NCBI GenBank assembly: GCA_026131555.1 | Contig: JAMXJH010000007.1 | Location: 58,749-122,748, forward strand | Length of the DNA: 64,000 bases | Direction: 5' to 3' | Origin: Aerococcaceae bacterium NML190073 | GTDB lineage: Bacteria > Bacillota > Bacilli > Lactobacillales > Aerococcaceae | The notes under the pieces: generated by a model | What the model was told of the DNA's origin: nothing | Seen by the model: only the letters and a program-made list of their open reading frames with translations | Databases searched by the model: none | Shown here: positions 45,176 through 52,430 of the stretch, piece by piece | Layout: every line of letters begins with the position of its first letter | Numbering within the stretch: the first letter of the stretch is position 1 | Program-made: the position numbers and the translations under genes

Positions 45176-45244
45176 TTGCCAAAATTCAAAAATGGAAAAG
45201 AGAATCTATGTAAGAACTAAAAAGTATTGGTACAAAATGAAAGT

Positions 45245-45332
45245 TCGGAAAGAGAACCTATGAGATTGTTGTATCTCGTCCGAAAAGCGGCAGAGCTCCT
45301 GCAGACGTTCGACAGCTCGTCCGATATTCGGA
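45245..45332. repeat. Inverted-repeat cluster around TCCGA motifs
   Basis: TTCGGA (45245-45250) pairs with TCCGAA (45280-45285), enclosing GAGAT / ATCTC. About 33 bases on is a 15-base near-perfect palindrome GTCCGATATTCGGAC (45318-45332). The stretch 45096-45397 has no gene. This could be a mobile-element end, a small RNA or an operator; none is established. Confidence 0.4.
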
Positions 45333-45397
45333 CAGGTAGCTTATTTGCGATGGTACGTGATTTAGTGTGAAAGGGAAGGGAGGTAAAGTGGTTTGTT

Positions 45398-45589
45398 TCA
45401 CATCATTTGACTTAACCAATAAGCAATGATTGGTAAAAAAAGTGACAGCATAATTAACGAGTATATCAATAGTACATAACGTTTTCTACGCTTGAAAATG
45501 GGATTTTTTTCTTTCAGATAGATATAGAATAGGAACCCCCACAGAGCCAAGACGCATAGTAAGAAATGTAAATTTTTTATGTGATTCAT
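45398..45589 (-). CDS. Small two-helix membrane protein
   Basis: 63 residues: hydrophobic segments about 9-25 and 41-58 joined by a very basic loop (KEKNPIFKRRKRY). ATG at 45587-45589 has GGAGG 8 bases upstream on the minus strand, a strong sign of translation. Not recognised; A+T rich like its neighbours. Confidence 0.6.
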   Translation of the reverse strand: MNHIKNLHFLLCVLALWGFLFYIYLKEKNPIFKRRKRYVLLIYSLIMLSLFLPIIAYWLSQMM

Positions 45590-45713
45590 AATAACCTCCG
45601 CATAAAGAATATGTCACCAGCAACGCATACGTCAGAAAGTTGGAAATAAAATTACCTGTAGGGACAGCAACTTATATGATAGGGGGATTTTGACAAGTTG
45701 GGATTGGGAGAAA

Positions 45714-46184
45714 CTAAAGTTTGCGAATCATAACATAGTCTTCTTCATTTTCGTGAGCGACTTCGAAACCTAATTTTTGATACATATGTACGGCATAGTT
45801 TATCTTTTGGACGGATAATGAAACTTGTTTGTACTCTTGCGCTTTCAAAGTCAAGAGAATTTGTTTCATAAGGTCTGTTCCAATGCCTAAATTTCTATAT
45901 TCCTTTAGAAGTGAAATTGAGAGGGAGGGTGTTTCATCATCAATATGTCCATAATCATTTATTATACGAGTCCATACTGCTCCTATTACTTTTCCCTCAA
46001 CCTCTGCAACATAGCAGATATCACTTTTCTTGCCAAAGTCTGAAATGTATATTTGCAAATCGGGGTGCTTTATAATATCTTTAGGTGGTGCTTGTACTCC
46101 TTCCGGAACAAAAATTGCTTCATATAGAAATGTGTCCAATAGTTTAGTTTCATCCTGTTTTAATTCTCTTATTTTATAAATCAT
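45714..46184 (-). CDS. GNAT-family N-acetyltransferase
   Basis: 156 residues from the minus-strand ATG at 46182-46184 (GGAGGGT upstream). GNAT elements: ICYVAEVEGKVIGAVWTRI, LSISLLKEYRNLGIGTDLMKQILLTLKAQ (acetyl-CoA loop RNLGIGTDL) and VSLSVQKINYAVHMYQKLGFEVAHENEEDYVMIRKL. The longer frame to 46244 lacks a ribosome site. Substrate unknown. Stands next to the tandem repeat array. Confidence 0.85.
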   Translation of the reverse strand: MIYKIRELKQDETKLLDTFLYEAIFVPEGVQAPPKDIIKHPDLQIYISDFGKKSDICYVAEVEGKVIGAVWTRIINDYGHIDDETPSLSISLLKEYRNLGIGTDLMKQILLTLKAQEYKQVSLSVQKINYAVHMYQKLGFEVAHENEEDYVMIRKL

Positions 46185-46435
46185 GTTACCCTCCGATTGA
46201 TGTGTGATAAATTTGTTTGTTGTAAATCGGTAGTGATTCCGCACATATTATCCCTCCGTGCTTTGCAGGTTGCCTTTGTAACTTTTGGATTATGTAGCTT
46301 TTCCCTCTTTTTCATCATAAAAAAATTCAATCTTTTGTCCACTCCATCATATCATTTTTCCCATATTTTGTCAGTTAAGCGAAGCGACGATTCATTGTTG
46401 TAATTACTGTATTCTGTCTTAATTGTGCTTTCTCG

Positions 46436-47032
46436 CCCTAGGCGTTAGAGAGCAGAAAACATCAAGTTTTTCCTTGCCTAGAGCATTAGGGAGTAAAAAA
46501 CACAAAGTATTTCCTTTCCCTGGGCGCTAGGGAACAGAAAACATCAAGTTTTTCCATGCCTAGAGCATTAGGGAGCAAAAAACACAAAGTTTTTCCTTTC
46601 CCTGAGCGCTAGGGAACAGAAAACATCAAGTTTTTCCTTGCCTAGAGCATTAGGGAGCAAAAAACACAAAGTATTTCCTTTCCCTGAGCGTTAGGGAGCA
46701 AAAAACACAAAGTTTTTTCTTTCCCTGAGCGTTAGGGAACAGAAAACATCAAGTTTTTCTTTGCCTAGAGCATTAGGGAGCAGAAAACATCAAGTTTTTC
46801 CTTGCCTTGAGCGCTAGGGAACACAAAACATAAAGTTTTTCCATGCCTAGAGCATTAGGGAGCAGAAAACATGAAGTTTTTCCCTGCCTTGAGCGCTAGG
46901 GAGCAAAAAACATAAAGTATTTCCTTTCCCTGAGTGCTAGGGAACACAAAACATAAAGTTTTTCCATGCCTAGAGCGTTAGGGAACACAAAACATAAAGT
47001 TTTTCCATGCCTAGAGCATTAGGGAGCAGAAA
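46436..47032. repeat. Tandem array of ~14.7 copies of a ~40-41-bp imperfect repeat
   Basis: Units read roughly: CCTnGAGCnnTAGGGAnCA, then AAAACAnnAAGTTTTTCCnT. I count 14 full units and a partial one. Two unit types (GCCTAGAGCATT and CCCTGAGCGCT/GTT starts) partly alternate, giving an ~81-bp higher-order period. Each unit holds two short inverted repeats (CCCT/AGGG and AAAAC/GTTTT). There are no unique spacers, so it is not CRISPR. The unit length is not a multiple of three and no long frame crosses it, so it is non-coding. It fills most of the gene-free stretch 46245-47326. Confidence 0.92.
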
Positions 47033-47326
47033 TCTTCTGGTAAATTGCTTGTTTTAATTCATGCTACATGGAAGTCCGCTGATGATTTTAAGCGAAACTC
47101 ATAGTACGGAATATTTTCCAAAGATAAACCGACAAAACAATCTAGATTTAGTGAATTAGGAATTATTTTAATGCTAAATATAATCTCATAACTTGATATA
47201 ATTATAAAAATAGGGGACAATATATTCATCAAGAAATGAAACCGTTCTCTTATGGATTATTTCGTTTCTTGCACATCATTCGTCTGCAAATCAGACAAAC
47301 CAGTCTATATTAGAAAGGAGACCTTT

Positions 47327-48094
47327 ATGCGAAAAGGATATCAAGTGACTACATTAAACATTCGTTTACTCGACAATGCCGAATTTTTCCAGTTGATGAG
47401 CGAAACGAAGGAAACCGTGAGCGCTGCAACAAAGAGTAATAAGCAAGAAACAGTCTACGCTAATCGCTTAGCGACGCTGACGGAGTTGTTGCCAAAGTTG
47501 GAAGCGAGCCTGCATCTTTCGAAGAAGAGTAAAGTAACAGGCGTGTTGGAGGCGGCAGACCGTGAACGAGATGACGCATTGTCGACGTTCACTCAACTGG
47601 TTAGAGCGTTCGCACGTGTCAAAGACCCCGAAACGAAAGCAGCGTATGATATACTTGCGCGTCTACTAAGCAATTACAGTGCGCTTGCCCAGCAAAGTTA
47701 TGAGAAAGAAACCGAGGGAATCAATCATTTGCTGAATCAGTTGAAGGAATCGAAGTATCAATCGGCACTGACACGTTTGCATTTAACCGTGCATGTCGAA
47801 ACGCTAAAGACAGCGCAGAAGAACTTTGAGAATCGTTATAAGGAGCGCCTAAGCGAACAAAGTACGCAAACACCGAGCCAAATCAGAGAATTGCGCCGAC
47901 AATTACAGGAACACTATGATTTTTTAATTGACTTCACAGCGGTTAATGCCTATGCCTACCCGGAAAAGACACTGTACGCCACCTTGCGTAACAATTTAAA
48001 TAGCATTCGTGAACGCTATAAGAAGTTGCAACCCCCTAAGAAAAGTAAAAAGGCAGTCCCCGATACGACAGAAGTTCCACCGGCGGAGCAATAA
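47327..48094 (+). CDS. All-helical protein of unknown function (DUF6261-like, tentative)
   Basis: 255 residues from ATG 47327 (AAAGGAG 8 bases upstream; an in-frame ATG at 47252 lacks a site). Almost entirely alpha-helical, no membrane segment, no signal peptide. Sequence pattern YQVTTLNIRLLDNAEFFQLM then repeated amphipathic helices and a Lys/Pro-rich tail. I think of DUF6261 but cannot confirm it. It could be a structural or coiled-coil partner. First gene after the repeat array, and followed by a candidate attenuator. Confidence 0.6.
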   Translation: MRKGYQVTTLNIRLLDNAEFFQLMSETKETVSAATKSNKQETVYANRLATLTELLPKLEASLHLSKKSKVTGVLEAADRERDDALSTFTQLVRAFARVKDPETKAAYDILARLLSNYSALAQQSYEKETEGINHLLNQLKESKYQSALTRLHLTVHVETLKTAQKNFENRYKERLSEQSTQTPSQIRELRRQLQEHYDFLIDFTAVNAYAYPEKTLYATLRNNLNSIRERYKKLQPPKKSKKAVPDTTEVPPAEQ

Positions 48095-48127
48095 GGTTAA
48101 GCTCTTGCTTACAGTAGCAACAGCCCA

Positions 48128-48156
48128 TTGACCGAGCCTAAGCATTTATGATAAAG
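48128..48156 (+). promoter_or_regulatory. Candidate promoter of the esterase gene
   Basis: TTGACC at 48128-48133 followed by a 17-18 base spacer and ATAAAG/TAAAGT. It puts the transcript start near 48163, just before the alternative hairpins. Confidence 0.5.
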
Positions 48157-48166
48157 TATTAACGTC

Positions 48167-48225
48167 ACGAGCAAAAGTATATGCCCCTAAGCAGGGACGG
48201 ACTACTTTTGTTCGTCCGCTTTTTG
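48167..48225 (+). terminator. Terminator with a competing upstream hairpin (possible attenuator)
   Basis: Terminator: GGACGGAC (48195-48202) / GTTCGTCC (48210-48217), seven-base loop, then GCTTTTTG. Competitor: 13-base pairing ACGAGCAAAAGTA (48167-48179) with TACTTTTGTTCGT (48203-48215), which uses the terminator loop and 3' arm. The two cannot form together, as in transcription attenuators. It may equally be the terminator of the gene at 47327. Confidence 0.6.
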
Positions 48226-48254
48226 ATGAATGAAAGTGAGGGTAATGAATCTTA

Positions 48255-49112
48255 ATGCAAGCTAAAGCAACGAACTATTATTTAGAAATGAAACAACATG
48301 AATTGGAAGTCCCGTACTATCAAAAGAAACGCCGTATTCGTGTGTTACTTCCCAAAGATTACGACAAGGAAGAGTGGGCACATTATCCGGTCTTGTATAT
48401 GCATGACGGGCAGAATGTTTTTTATAGTAAGGAGGCGTTCTCGGGCTATTCATGGAAGTTGATTCCTCTTATTAAGCAGAATAAGGATTTGCCGAAGATG
48501 ATTATTGTCGGGATTGATAATGCCGAGGAGCGTCGTTTAGATGAATACGCCCCATGGCAGACGGATACGAGCAGAACGGCTACTTATGCGCATGCAGGCG
48601 GCGACGGAATGTTGTACTCGGATTGGGTCGTCAATACGGTCAAACCCTTTATCGATGCCCACTATCGGACAAAGCCGGAGCGTGAGTATACATTATTGGC
48701 GGGGAGTTCGATGGGTGGTTTAATGACTGCTTATATGGGGGCAGCGCACCCTGAAACGTTCGGTGTTCTCGGAGTTTTCTCATTAGCTTCATGGTTCAGC
48801 GAACGTGATTTCCTCCGCTTTATTCGGAATCATCCATTAGCCAATGGCACGGATGTCTATATTCAAGTCGGCACGAAAGAAGGTGACGCTACCGATGCGC
48901 AATTCATTGAAGGTTGCATGAATCAAGCGTATATTGATTGCTCGTTAGCGTATTATCAAGCGCTCTTGCAACAAGGACATGCGCTAGATGATATTTGGTT
49001 ACGTATCTTAGCGAACGAAACGCACCATGAGAAGTATTGGGCGGCGCACTTTGTAGAGTTCTTGCGCTTTGCTTTCCGCAAGCAGTTGCCGACACATTTG
49101 GTAAGACGTTAA
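48255..49112 (+). CDS. Alpha/beta-hydrolase esterase (esterase D-like)
   Basis: 285 residues, cytoplasmic. Nucleophile elbow GSSMGG, oxyanion-type HDGQNVFY, and late catalytic His in ANETHHEKYW. The pattern YPVLYMHDGQNVF and KMIIVGIDNAEERRLDEYAPW belongs to the putative esterase (PF00756) family. Substrate unknown; it might cut acyl or peptidyl esters. Converges with the second esterase gene across a strong bidirectional terminator. Start ATG 48255; the ribosome site is weak (GAGGG ~12 bases away). Confidence 0.85.
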   Translation: MQAKATNYYLEMKQHELEVPYYQKKRRIRVLLPKDYDKEEWAHYPVLYMHDGQNVFYSKEAFSGYSWKLIPLIKQNKDLPKMIIVGIDNAEERRLDEYAPWQTDTSRTATYAHAGGDGMLYSDWVVNTVKPFIDAHYRTKPEREYTLLAGSSMGGLMTAYMGAAHPETFGVLGVFSLASWFSERDFLRFIRNHPLANGTDVYIQVGTKEGDATDAQFIEGCMNQAYIDCSLAYYQALLQQGHALDDIWLRILANETHHEKYWAAHFVEFLRFAFRKQLPTHLVRR

Positions 49113-49140
49113 GGCACTCCATTCATCTGTACACTAAAGA

Positions 49141-49186
49141 ATAATCCCCACTTTCGGTTGGTCATTACCGAAAGTGGGGATTATTT
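49141..49186. terminator. Bidirectional terminator between convergent esterase genes
   Basis: Perfect 17-base inverted repeat TAATCCCCACTTTCGGT / ACCGAAAGTGGGGATTA with an eight-base loop, centred between the two stops. Confidence 0.88.
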
Positions 49187-49191
49187 AGTGA

Positions 49192-49944
49192 TTACAATTT
49201 CCCTTGTGTTTCTAGGTGATAGAGGTAGTAAGGCATTTGTTGACGCCACCAGTCCCAATCGTGGGCAACATCATGCCCCCAGAAGTCGAACCATGCCGGA
49301 ATACCTTTCGTGTTGAATGCCAGTTCCAGACGATGTGTATCTGCTACATGAGGTTCCTCCCAAGCACCTTGACCGACACAGATGATGAAATCATTTTGGC
49401 GGTAGCGATCTAAGAACCAGTCATCATTCTGATTCCAGAGATAGTCAATCGGCGAGTTGAAGTAGACGGTCGGATCGCCGTAGAACTCTCCCGTGAAGAA
49501 GCGGGCATCGTATACACCGCTTAAGGCAATGCTCAAATCAAAGACGTCCGGGTGACGTAAGGCGAAGTTAATTGTATGGAAGCCGCCCATGCTACAACCG
49601 GTAGCGCCCAACGCACCTTGCCAACCGGTTTCGTGGCGAATTAAAGGGACGAGTTCATGAATGATGTAGCTGTCGTATTGGTTGTGGAAGTTTGCCATAT
49701 CGTAAGGCGATTTGTGCTTGGCGAACCAAGATTCTGCATCGACGGAATCCGGTGTGTAGAAGCGAACTAAGCCGCGATCGATGAACGACCGACAGGCTTC
49801 AATCATACCGAAGTCCGCATACTCATTCTGACTACCGCCTGACGAGGGAAAGACGATAATCGGCTTGCCGGCATGTCCGTAGACATTAAAGTACATTTCC
49901 CGTCCGAGTGAACCGCTGTAATGACTTCTTTTCTCAAATTTCAT
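49192..49944 (-). CDS. Alpha/beta-hydrolase esterase, partner of the ATP-grasp gene
   Basis: 250 residues from the minus-strand ATG at 49942-49944 (AGGAGG 8 bases upstream). PF00756-type esterase: nucleophile GCSMGGFH, acid in SVDAESWFAKH, late His in GHDVAHDWDWW. Different from the other esterase of this locus (weak similarity). Starts 10 bases after the ATP-grasp stop, so it is in the same operon. It may release or remodel what the ligase makes. Confidence 0.85.
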   Translation of the reverse strand: MKFEKRSHYSGSLGREMYFNVYGHAGKPIIVFPSSGGSQNEYADFGMIEACRSFIDRGLVRFYTPDSVDAESWFAKHKSPYDMANFHNQYDSYIIHELVPLIRHETGWQGALGATGCSMGGFHTINFALRHPDVFDLSIALSGVYDARFFTGEFYGDPTVYFNSPIDYLWNQNDDWFLDRYRQNDFIICVGQGAWEEPHVADTHRLELAFNTKGIPAWFDFWGHDVAHDWDWWRQQMPYYLYHLETQGKL

Positions 49945-49954
49945 GCTATTCCTC

Positions 49955-51133
49955 CTAATGTTTGGCTCTGACGAAGTTGACAATTTCTTGTAACGTATCT
50001 GCGTTCGGTGTGTTGAAGATGAAGCCTACATCGCCCATAATCGACGAGAAGACACCCGGTACATGTTGAATACTGATGAGTTCATCGGCATAGCGTTGAC
50101 GGATTTCTTCTTCGGTATGCACGTAGTGGCTATGCGATTTGCGTGATACATACAAACAGTGGTACGGGCGCAAGACTGCCGCTTGGAATTGATTGTGTTT
50201 GACTAGTTGAGCATATTCATTGAAGATATCAAACTCATTGGCGTAATTGAACATATCAATCGTCAAGCCGCCCGGCGGTCGGCAATTGATTTCTAACGCC
50301 ATCAAGTCGCCGTTCGGTTGGGTTCTGAAGAACTCGAAGTGGAAGAAGCGTTCTTTAATATCGAAGGCTTCAACGCATTTCGTCCCCAATTCAAGTAAAT
50401 CAGATGGAATCTCTCTCGGTAAGAAGTAGAACATATCCTGATCATTCTCAACAATGTCCAGTAAAGTTGCATTATGGACAATCGTCGAGTAGAAGACAAT
50501 CTTCCCGTCACGATCGACCAGTCCGTCAAAGGTAACAATCTCCCCCGGAATAAATTCTTCCATAATATAAGATACTTCCGGATTGCGCTTGTGGAAGAAC
50601 GCGTCCAATTCTTCTGATGACGCGACTTTATAAGTATCGCTCGCTCCCACGCCGGTATTCGGTTTGATTACAACCGGGAACTTTAATTGCTTGGCAAGTT
50701 TACGGGCATCGGCTTCATCTTTGAAGACACGACCTTTAGCAACCGGAATTTTATGCTTTTTGAAGACTTCTTTCATCTTGGACTTTGTTTTGATGCGTTC
50801 CATATCCGCATCTTTGAAGCCGAAGACATTGAAATCCGTTCGCAGCTTGGCATCGCTCTCCAACCAATATTCATTATGCGATTCAATGCGGTCGATTTTG
50901 CCGTATTTATGGGCAAAATAAGCCACCGCCCGATACATTTGGTCGTAATCGTTCATATCGTCCACACGGTAATATTCTACTAAAGCATGACGTAAACCTT
51001 CTGTCAATTCTTCGTACGGGGCATCGCCAATTCCTAGCGTGTTGATATCATTTTCTCTCAAGCGGTGAGCAAACGTTTCGTAGTTTGCCGGAAAATGAGG
51101 GGAAATTAGTACAAAATTAATTCTTTTATCCAT
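49955..51133 (-). CDS. ATP-grasp domain carboxylate-amine/thiol ligase-like protein
   Basis: 392 residues. N-terminal substrate (PreATP-grasp) domain, ATP-grasp core with VVIKPNTGVGASDTYKV (phosphate loop), YIMEEFIPGEIVTFDGLVD and the metal-site motif FHFEFFRTQPNGDLMALEINCRPPGG. ATP-grasp enzymes join a carboxylate to an amine, thiol or alcohol. The pair of an ATP-grasp ligase and an esterase in one operon suggests peptide or ester metabolite making, substrate unknown. Minus-strand promoter carries a palindrome (51185-51199). Confidence 0.88.
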   Translation of the reverse strand: MDKRINFVLISPHFPANYETFAHRLRENDINTLGIGDAPYEELTEGLRHALVEYYRVDDMNDYDQMYRAVAYFAHKYGKIDRIESHNEYWLESDAKLRTDFNVFGFKDADMERIKTKSKMKEVFKKHKIPVAKGRVFKDEADARKLAKQLKFPVVIKPNTGVGASDTYKVASSEELDAFFHKRNPEVSYIMEEFIPGEIVTFDGLVDRDGKIVFYSTIVHNATLLDIVENDQDMFYFLPREIPSDLLELGTKCVEAFDIKERFFHFEFFRTQPNGDLMALEINCRPPGGLTIDMFNYANEFDIFNEYAQLVKHNQFQAAVLRPYHCLYVSRKSHSHYVHTEEEIRQRYADELISIQHVPGVFSSIMGDVGFIFNTPNADTLQEIVNFVRAKH

Positions 51134-51174
51134 GCTCTCACTACTTTCTTAAAATATAAGGTTAATTTTTGAGT

Positions 51175-51203
51175 ATTATAGCATGAATTGCAGCAATTCT
51201 CCA
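51175..51203 (-). promoter_or_regulatory. Promoter and palindromic operator of the ATP-grasp operon
   Basis: On the minus strand: TATAAT (51175-51180) with TGc before it and a weak -35. The perfect palindrome GAATTGCaGCAATTC (51185-51199) lies between -35 and -10, an ideal repressor site. Confidence 0.7.
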
Positions 51204-51297
51204 CAATACATGAGCAAAAATGAGCCGTAATTCATAAAAAACTCATTTTTCCCAAGCGAAAAACAGGGGAACGGTACAGTGAGAAATACCTTTCGCT

Positions 51298-51326
51298 TTG
51301 CCCTTCATTCGTGTGCGTGCTATGAT
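51298..51326 (+). promoter_or_regulatory. Promoter of arcR
   Basis: TTGCCC, 17 bases, TATGAT with extended TGc. A hairpin AAAAATGAG / CTCATTTTT (51216-51250) lies upstream between the divergent promoters. Confidence 0.65.
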
Positions 51327-51371
51327 GAAGATAAATAGGCAAACGCCATAGAATGCGGAGGTAACTGTAAT

Positions 51372-52052
51372 ATGATCACGTCCAAGCAATACCGTCTAAT
51401 GAGAGAACACGATGCCTTTAAGCACTTTACGGTGCAACAGTTCGATGTATTGAGTAGTCATGCCATGTTTCGCAAGCTGCCGAGAAACCAAATTTTATTC
51501 TTTGAAGGAGATGTGCGCGATAAGCTGTACTTCATTCATAAGGGATACGCCAAGATAGAGCAATACAATGCGCTCGGCGATTTCGTTTATTTGGATTTTG
51601 TTAAGGAAGGGACATTTTTCCCGTATGGCGGCATGTTCGTCGACGAATTCTACCATTATACGGCAACGGCAATGACCGATATGGAGGTTTTCTATATCCC
51701 GACGGAGATGTACGAGCGGATGTTAAGGCACAATGTGGATCAAATGCAATCCCTCTGCCAGAAGATTTCCAATATCTTACGCTTCCACGAATTGAAACTG
51801 CGCAATCTATTAACGAAGAGCGCTACGGACAGAGTCGTGCAGGCACTGACCGTCTTATACCTCGACCTCGCCCAAAAAAACAAGCAACTGCCATTCCCGC
51901 TAACAACACAAGAACTTGCAAAACTGAGCGGGACGACCCGTGAGACAGTCAGCAAAGTATTGAAGCAGCTCGAGAAAGAACGTGCGATTAAATACGTTAA
52001 GAAGATTATTACCTATACTAACCCGCAATTTTTCTCACAACATATCGAATAG
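51372..52052 (+). CDS. arcR: Crp/Fnr-family regulator ArcR of the arginine deiminase operon
   Basis: 226 residues. N-terminal cyclic-nucleotide-binding-like beta roll (QILFFEGDVRDKLYFIHKGYAKIEQ), then a C-terminal HTH with TTQELAKLSGTTRETVSKVLKQLEKE. No cysteine cluster like FNR, so it is probably not an Fe-S sensor. ArcR-type proteins activate arcABDC under arginine or oxygen limitation. Next to arcA, with a Crp-type site TGTGA-N6-TCTCA in the arc promoter region. Confidence 0.88.
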   Translation: MITSKQYRLMREHDAFKHFTVQQFDVLSSHAMFRKLPRNQILFFEGDVRDKLYFIHKGYAKIEQYNALGDFVYLDFVKEGTFFPYGGMFVDEFYHYTATAMTDMEVFYIPTEMYERMLRHNVDQMQSLCQKISNILRFHELKLRNLLTKSATDRVVQALTVLYLDLAQKNKQLPFPLTTQELAKLSGTTRETVSKVLKQLEKERAIKYVKKIITYTNPQFFSQHIE

Positions 52053-52096
52053 GACGACCAACCCGTTCTGCCAAACACAGCCAGAAACCAATATCT

Positions 52097-52110
52097 TGCA
52101 TGAGTATGCA
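52097..52110 (+). promoter_or_regulatory. ARG-box-like palindrome 1
   Basis: TGCAT, four bases (GAGT), ATGCA. Same geometry as ArgR boxes (TGAAT-N4-ATTCA). Confidence 0.6.
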
Positions 52111-52247
52111 TAGAGAAGTCTGCCGACGTTCATGCGGTACACTCCGGAATGAATGCGGAGAGAAACCTGTTAAAGAGTGGAATTATCAATTATTTCTTTA
52201 ATTAAATTTTATGATAATATAGAGCCAAATTGCATATAAAAGAGCCG

Positions 52248-52269
52248 TTTATGCATCGATATGCATAAA
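52248..52269 (+). promoter_or_regulatory. ARG-box-like palindrome 2
   Basis: TTTATGCAT, CGAT, ATGCATAAA: a perfect 9-base inverted repeat with a 4-base spacer, upstream of arcA. A third half site TTGCATATAAAA starts at 52230. Confidence 0.7.
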
Positions 52270-52290
52270 CTAACAAATTCTCCTAAATAA

Positions 52291-52306
52291 TGTGAAATAT
52301 ATCTCA
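52291..52306 (+). promoter_or_regulatory. Crp/ArcR box of the arc operon
   Basis: TGTGA-AATATA-TCTCA: one mismatch from the TGTGA-N6-TCACA consensus, 125 bases before arcA. Confidence 0.65.
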
Positions 52307-52327
52307 AAGTGTTTGCGGATTTGTTTT

Positions 52328-52341
52328 AGATAACGCTTACA
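52328..52341 (+). promoter_or_regulatory. cre site (CcpA) of the arc operon
   Basis: Reverse complement TGTAAGCGTTATCT fits the consensus WGWAARCGYTWWMW fully. Lies 90 bases upstream of arcA, just before a -10-like TAAACT (52350-52355), so CcpA would block the promoter. A TGTAACA / TGTTACA inverted repeat (52372-52397) follows. Confidence 0.7.
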
Positions 52342-52430
52342 ATAAGGGGTAAACTAGCCTTGTAACTGAGTTGTAACATGACGACATAGGTGTTACAGCA
52401 TTAAATTATTTAAGTAAAGGAGGAAAGACT

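Noticed and set aside
46436..47032. CRISPR array
   Set aside because: Units are contiguous and similar along the whole length; there are no unique spacers and no cas genes nearby.
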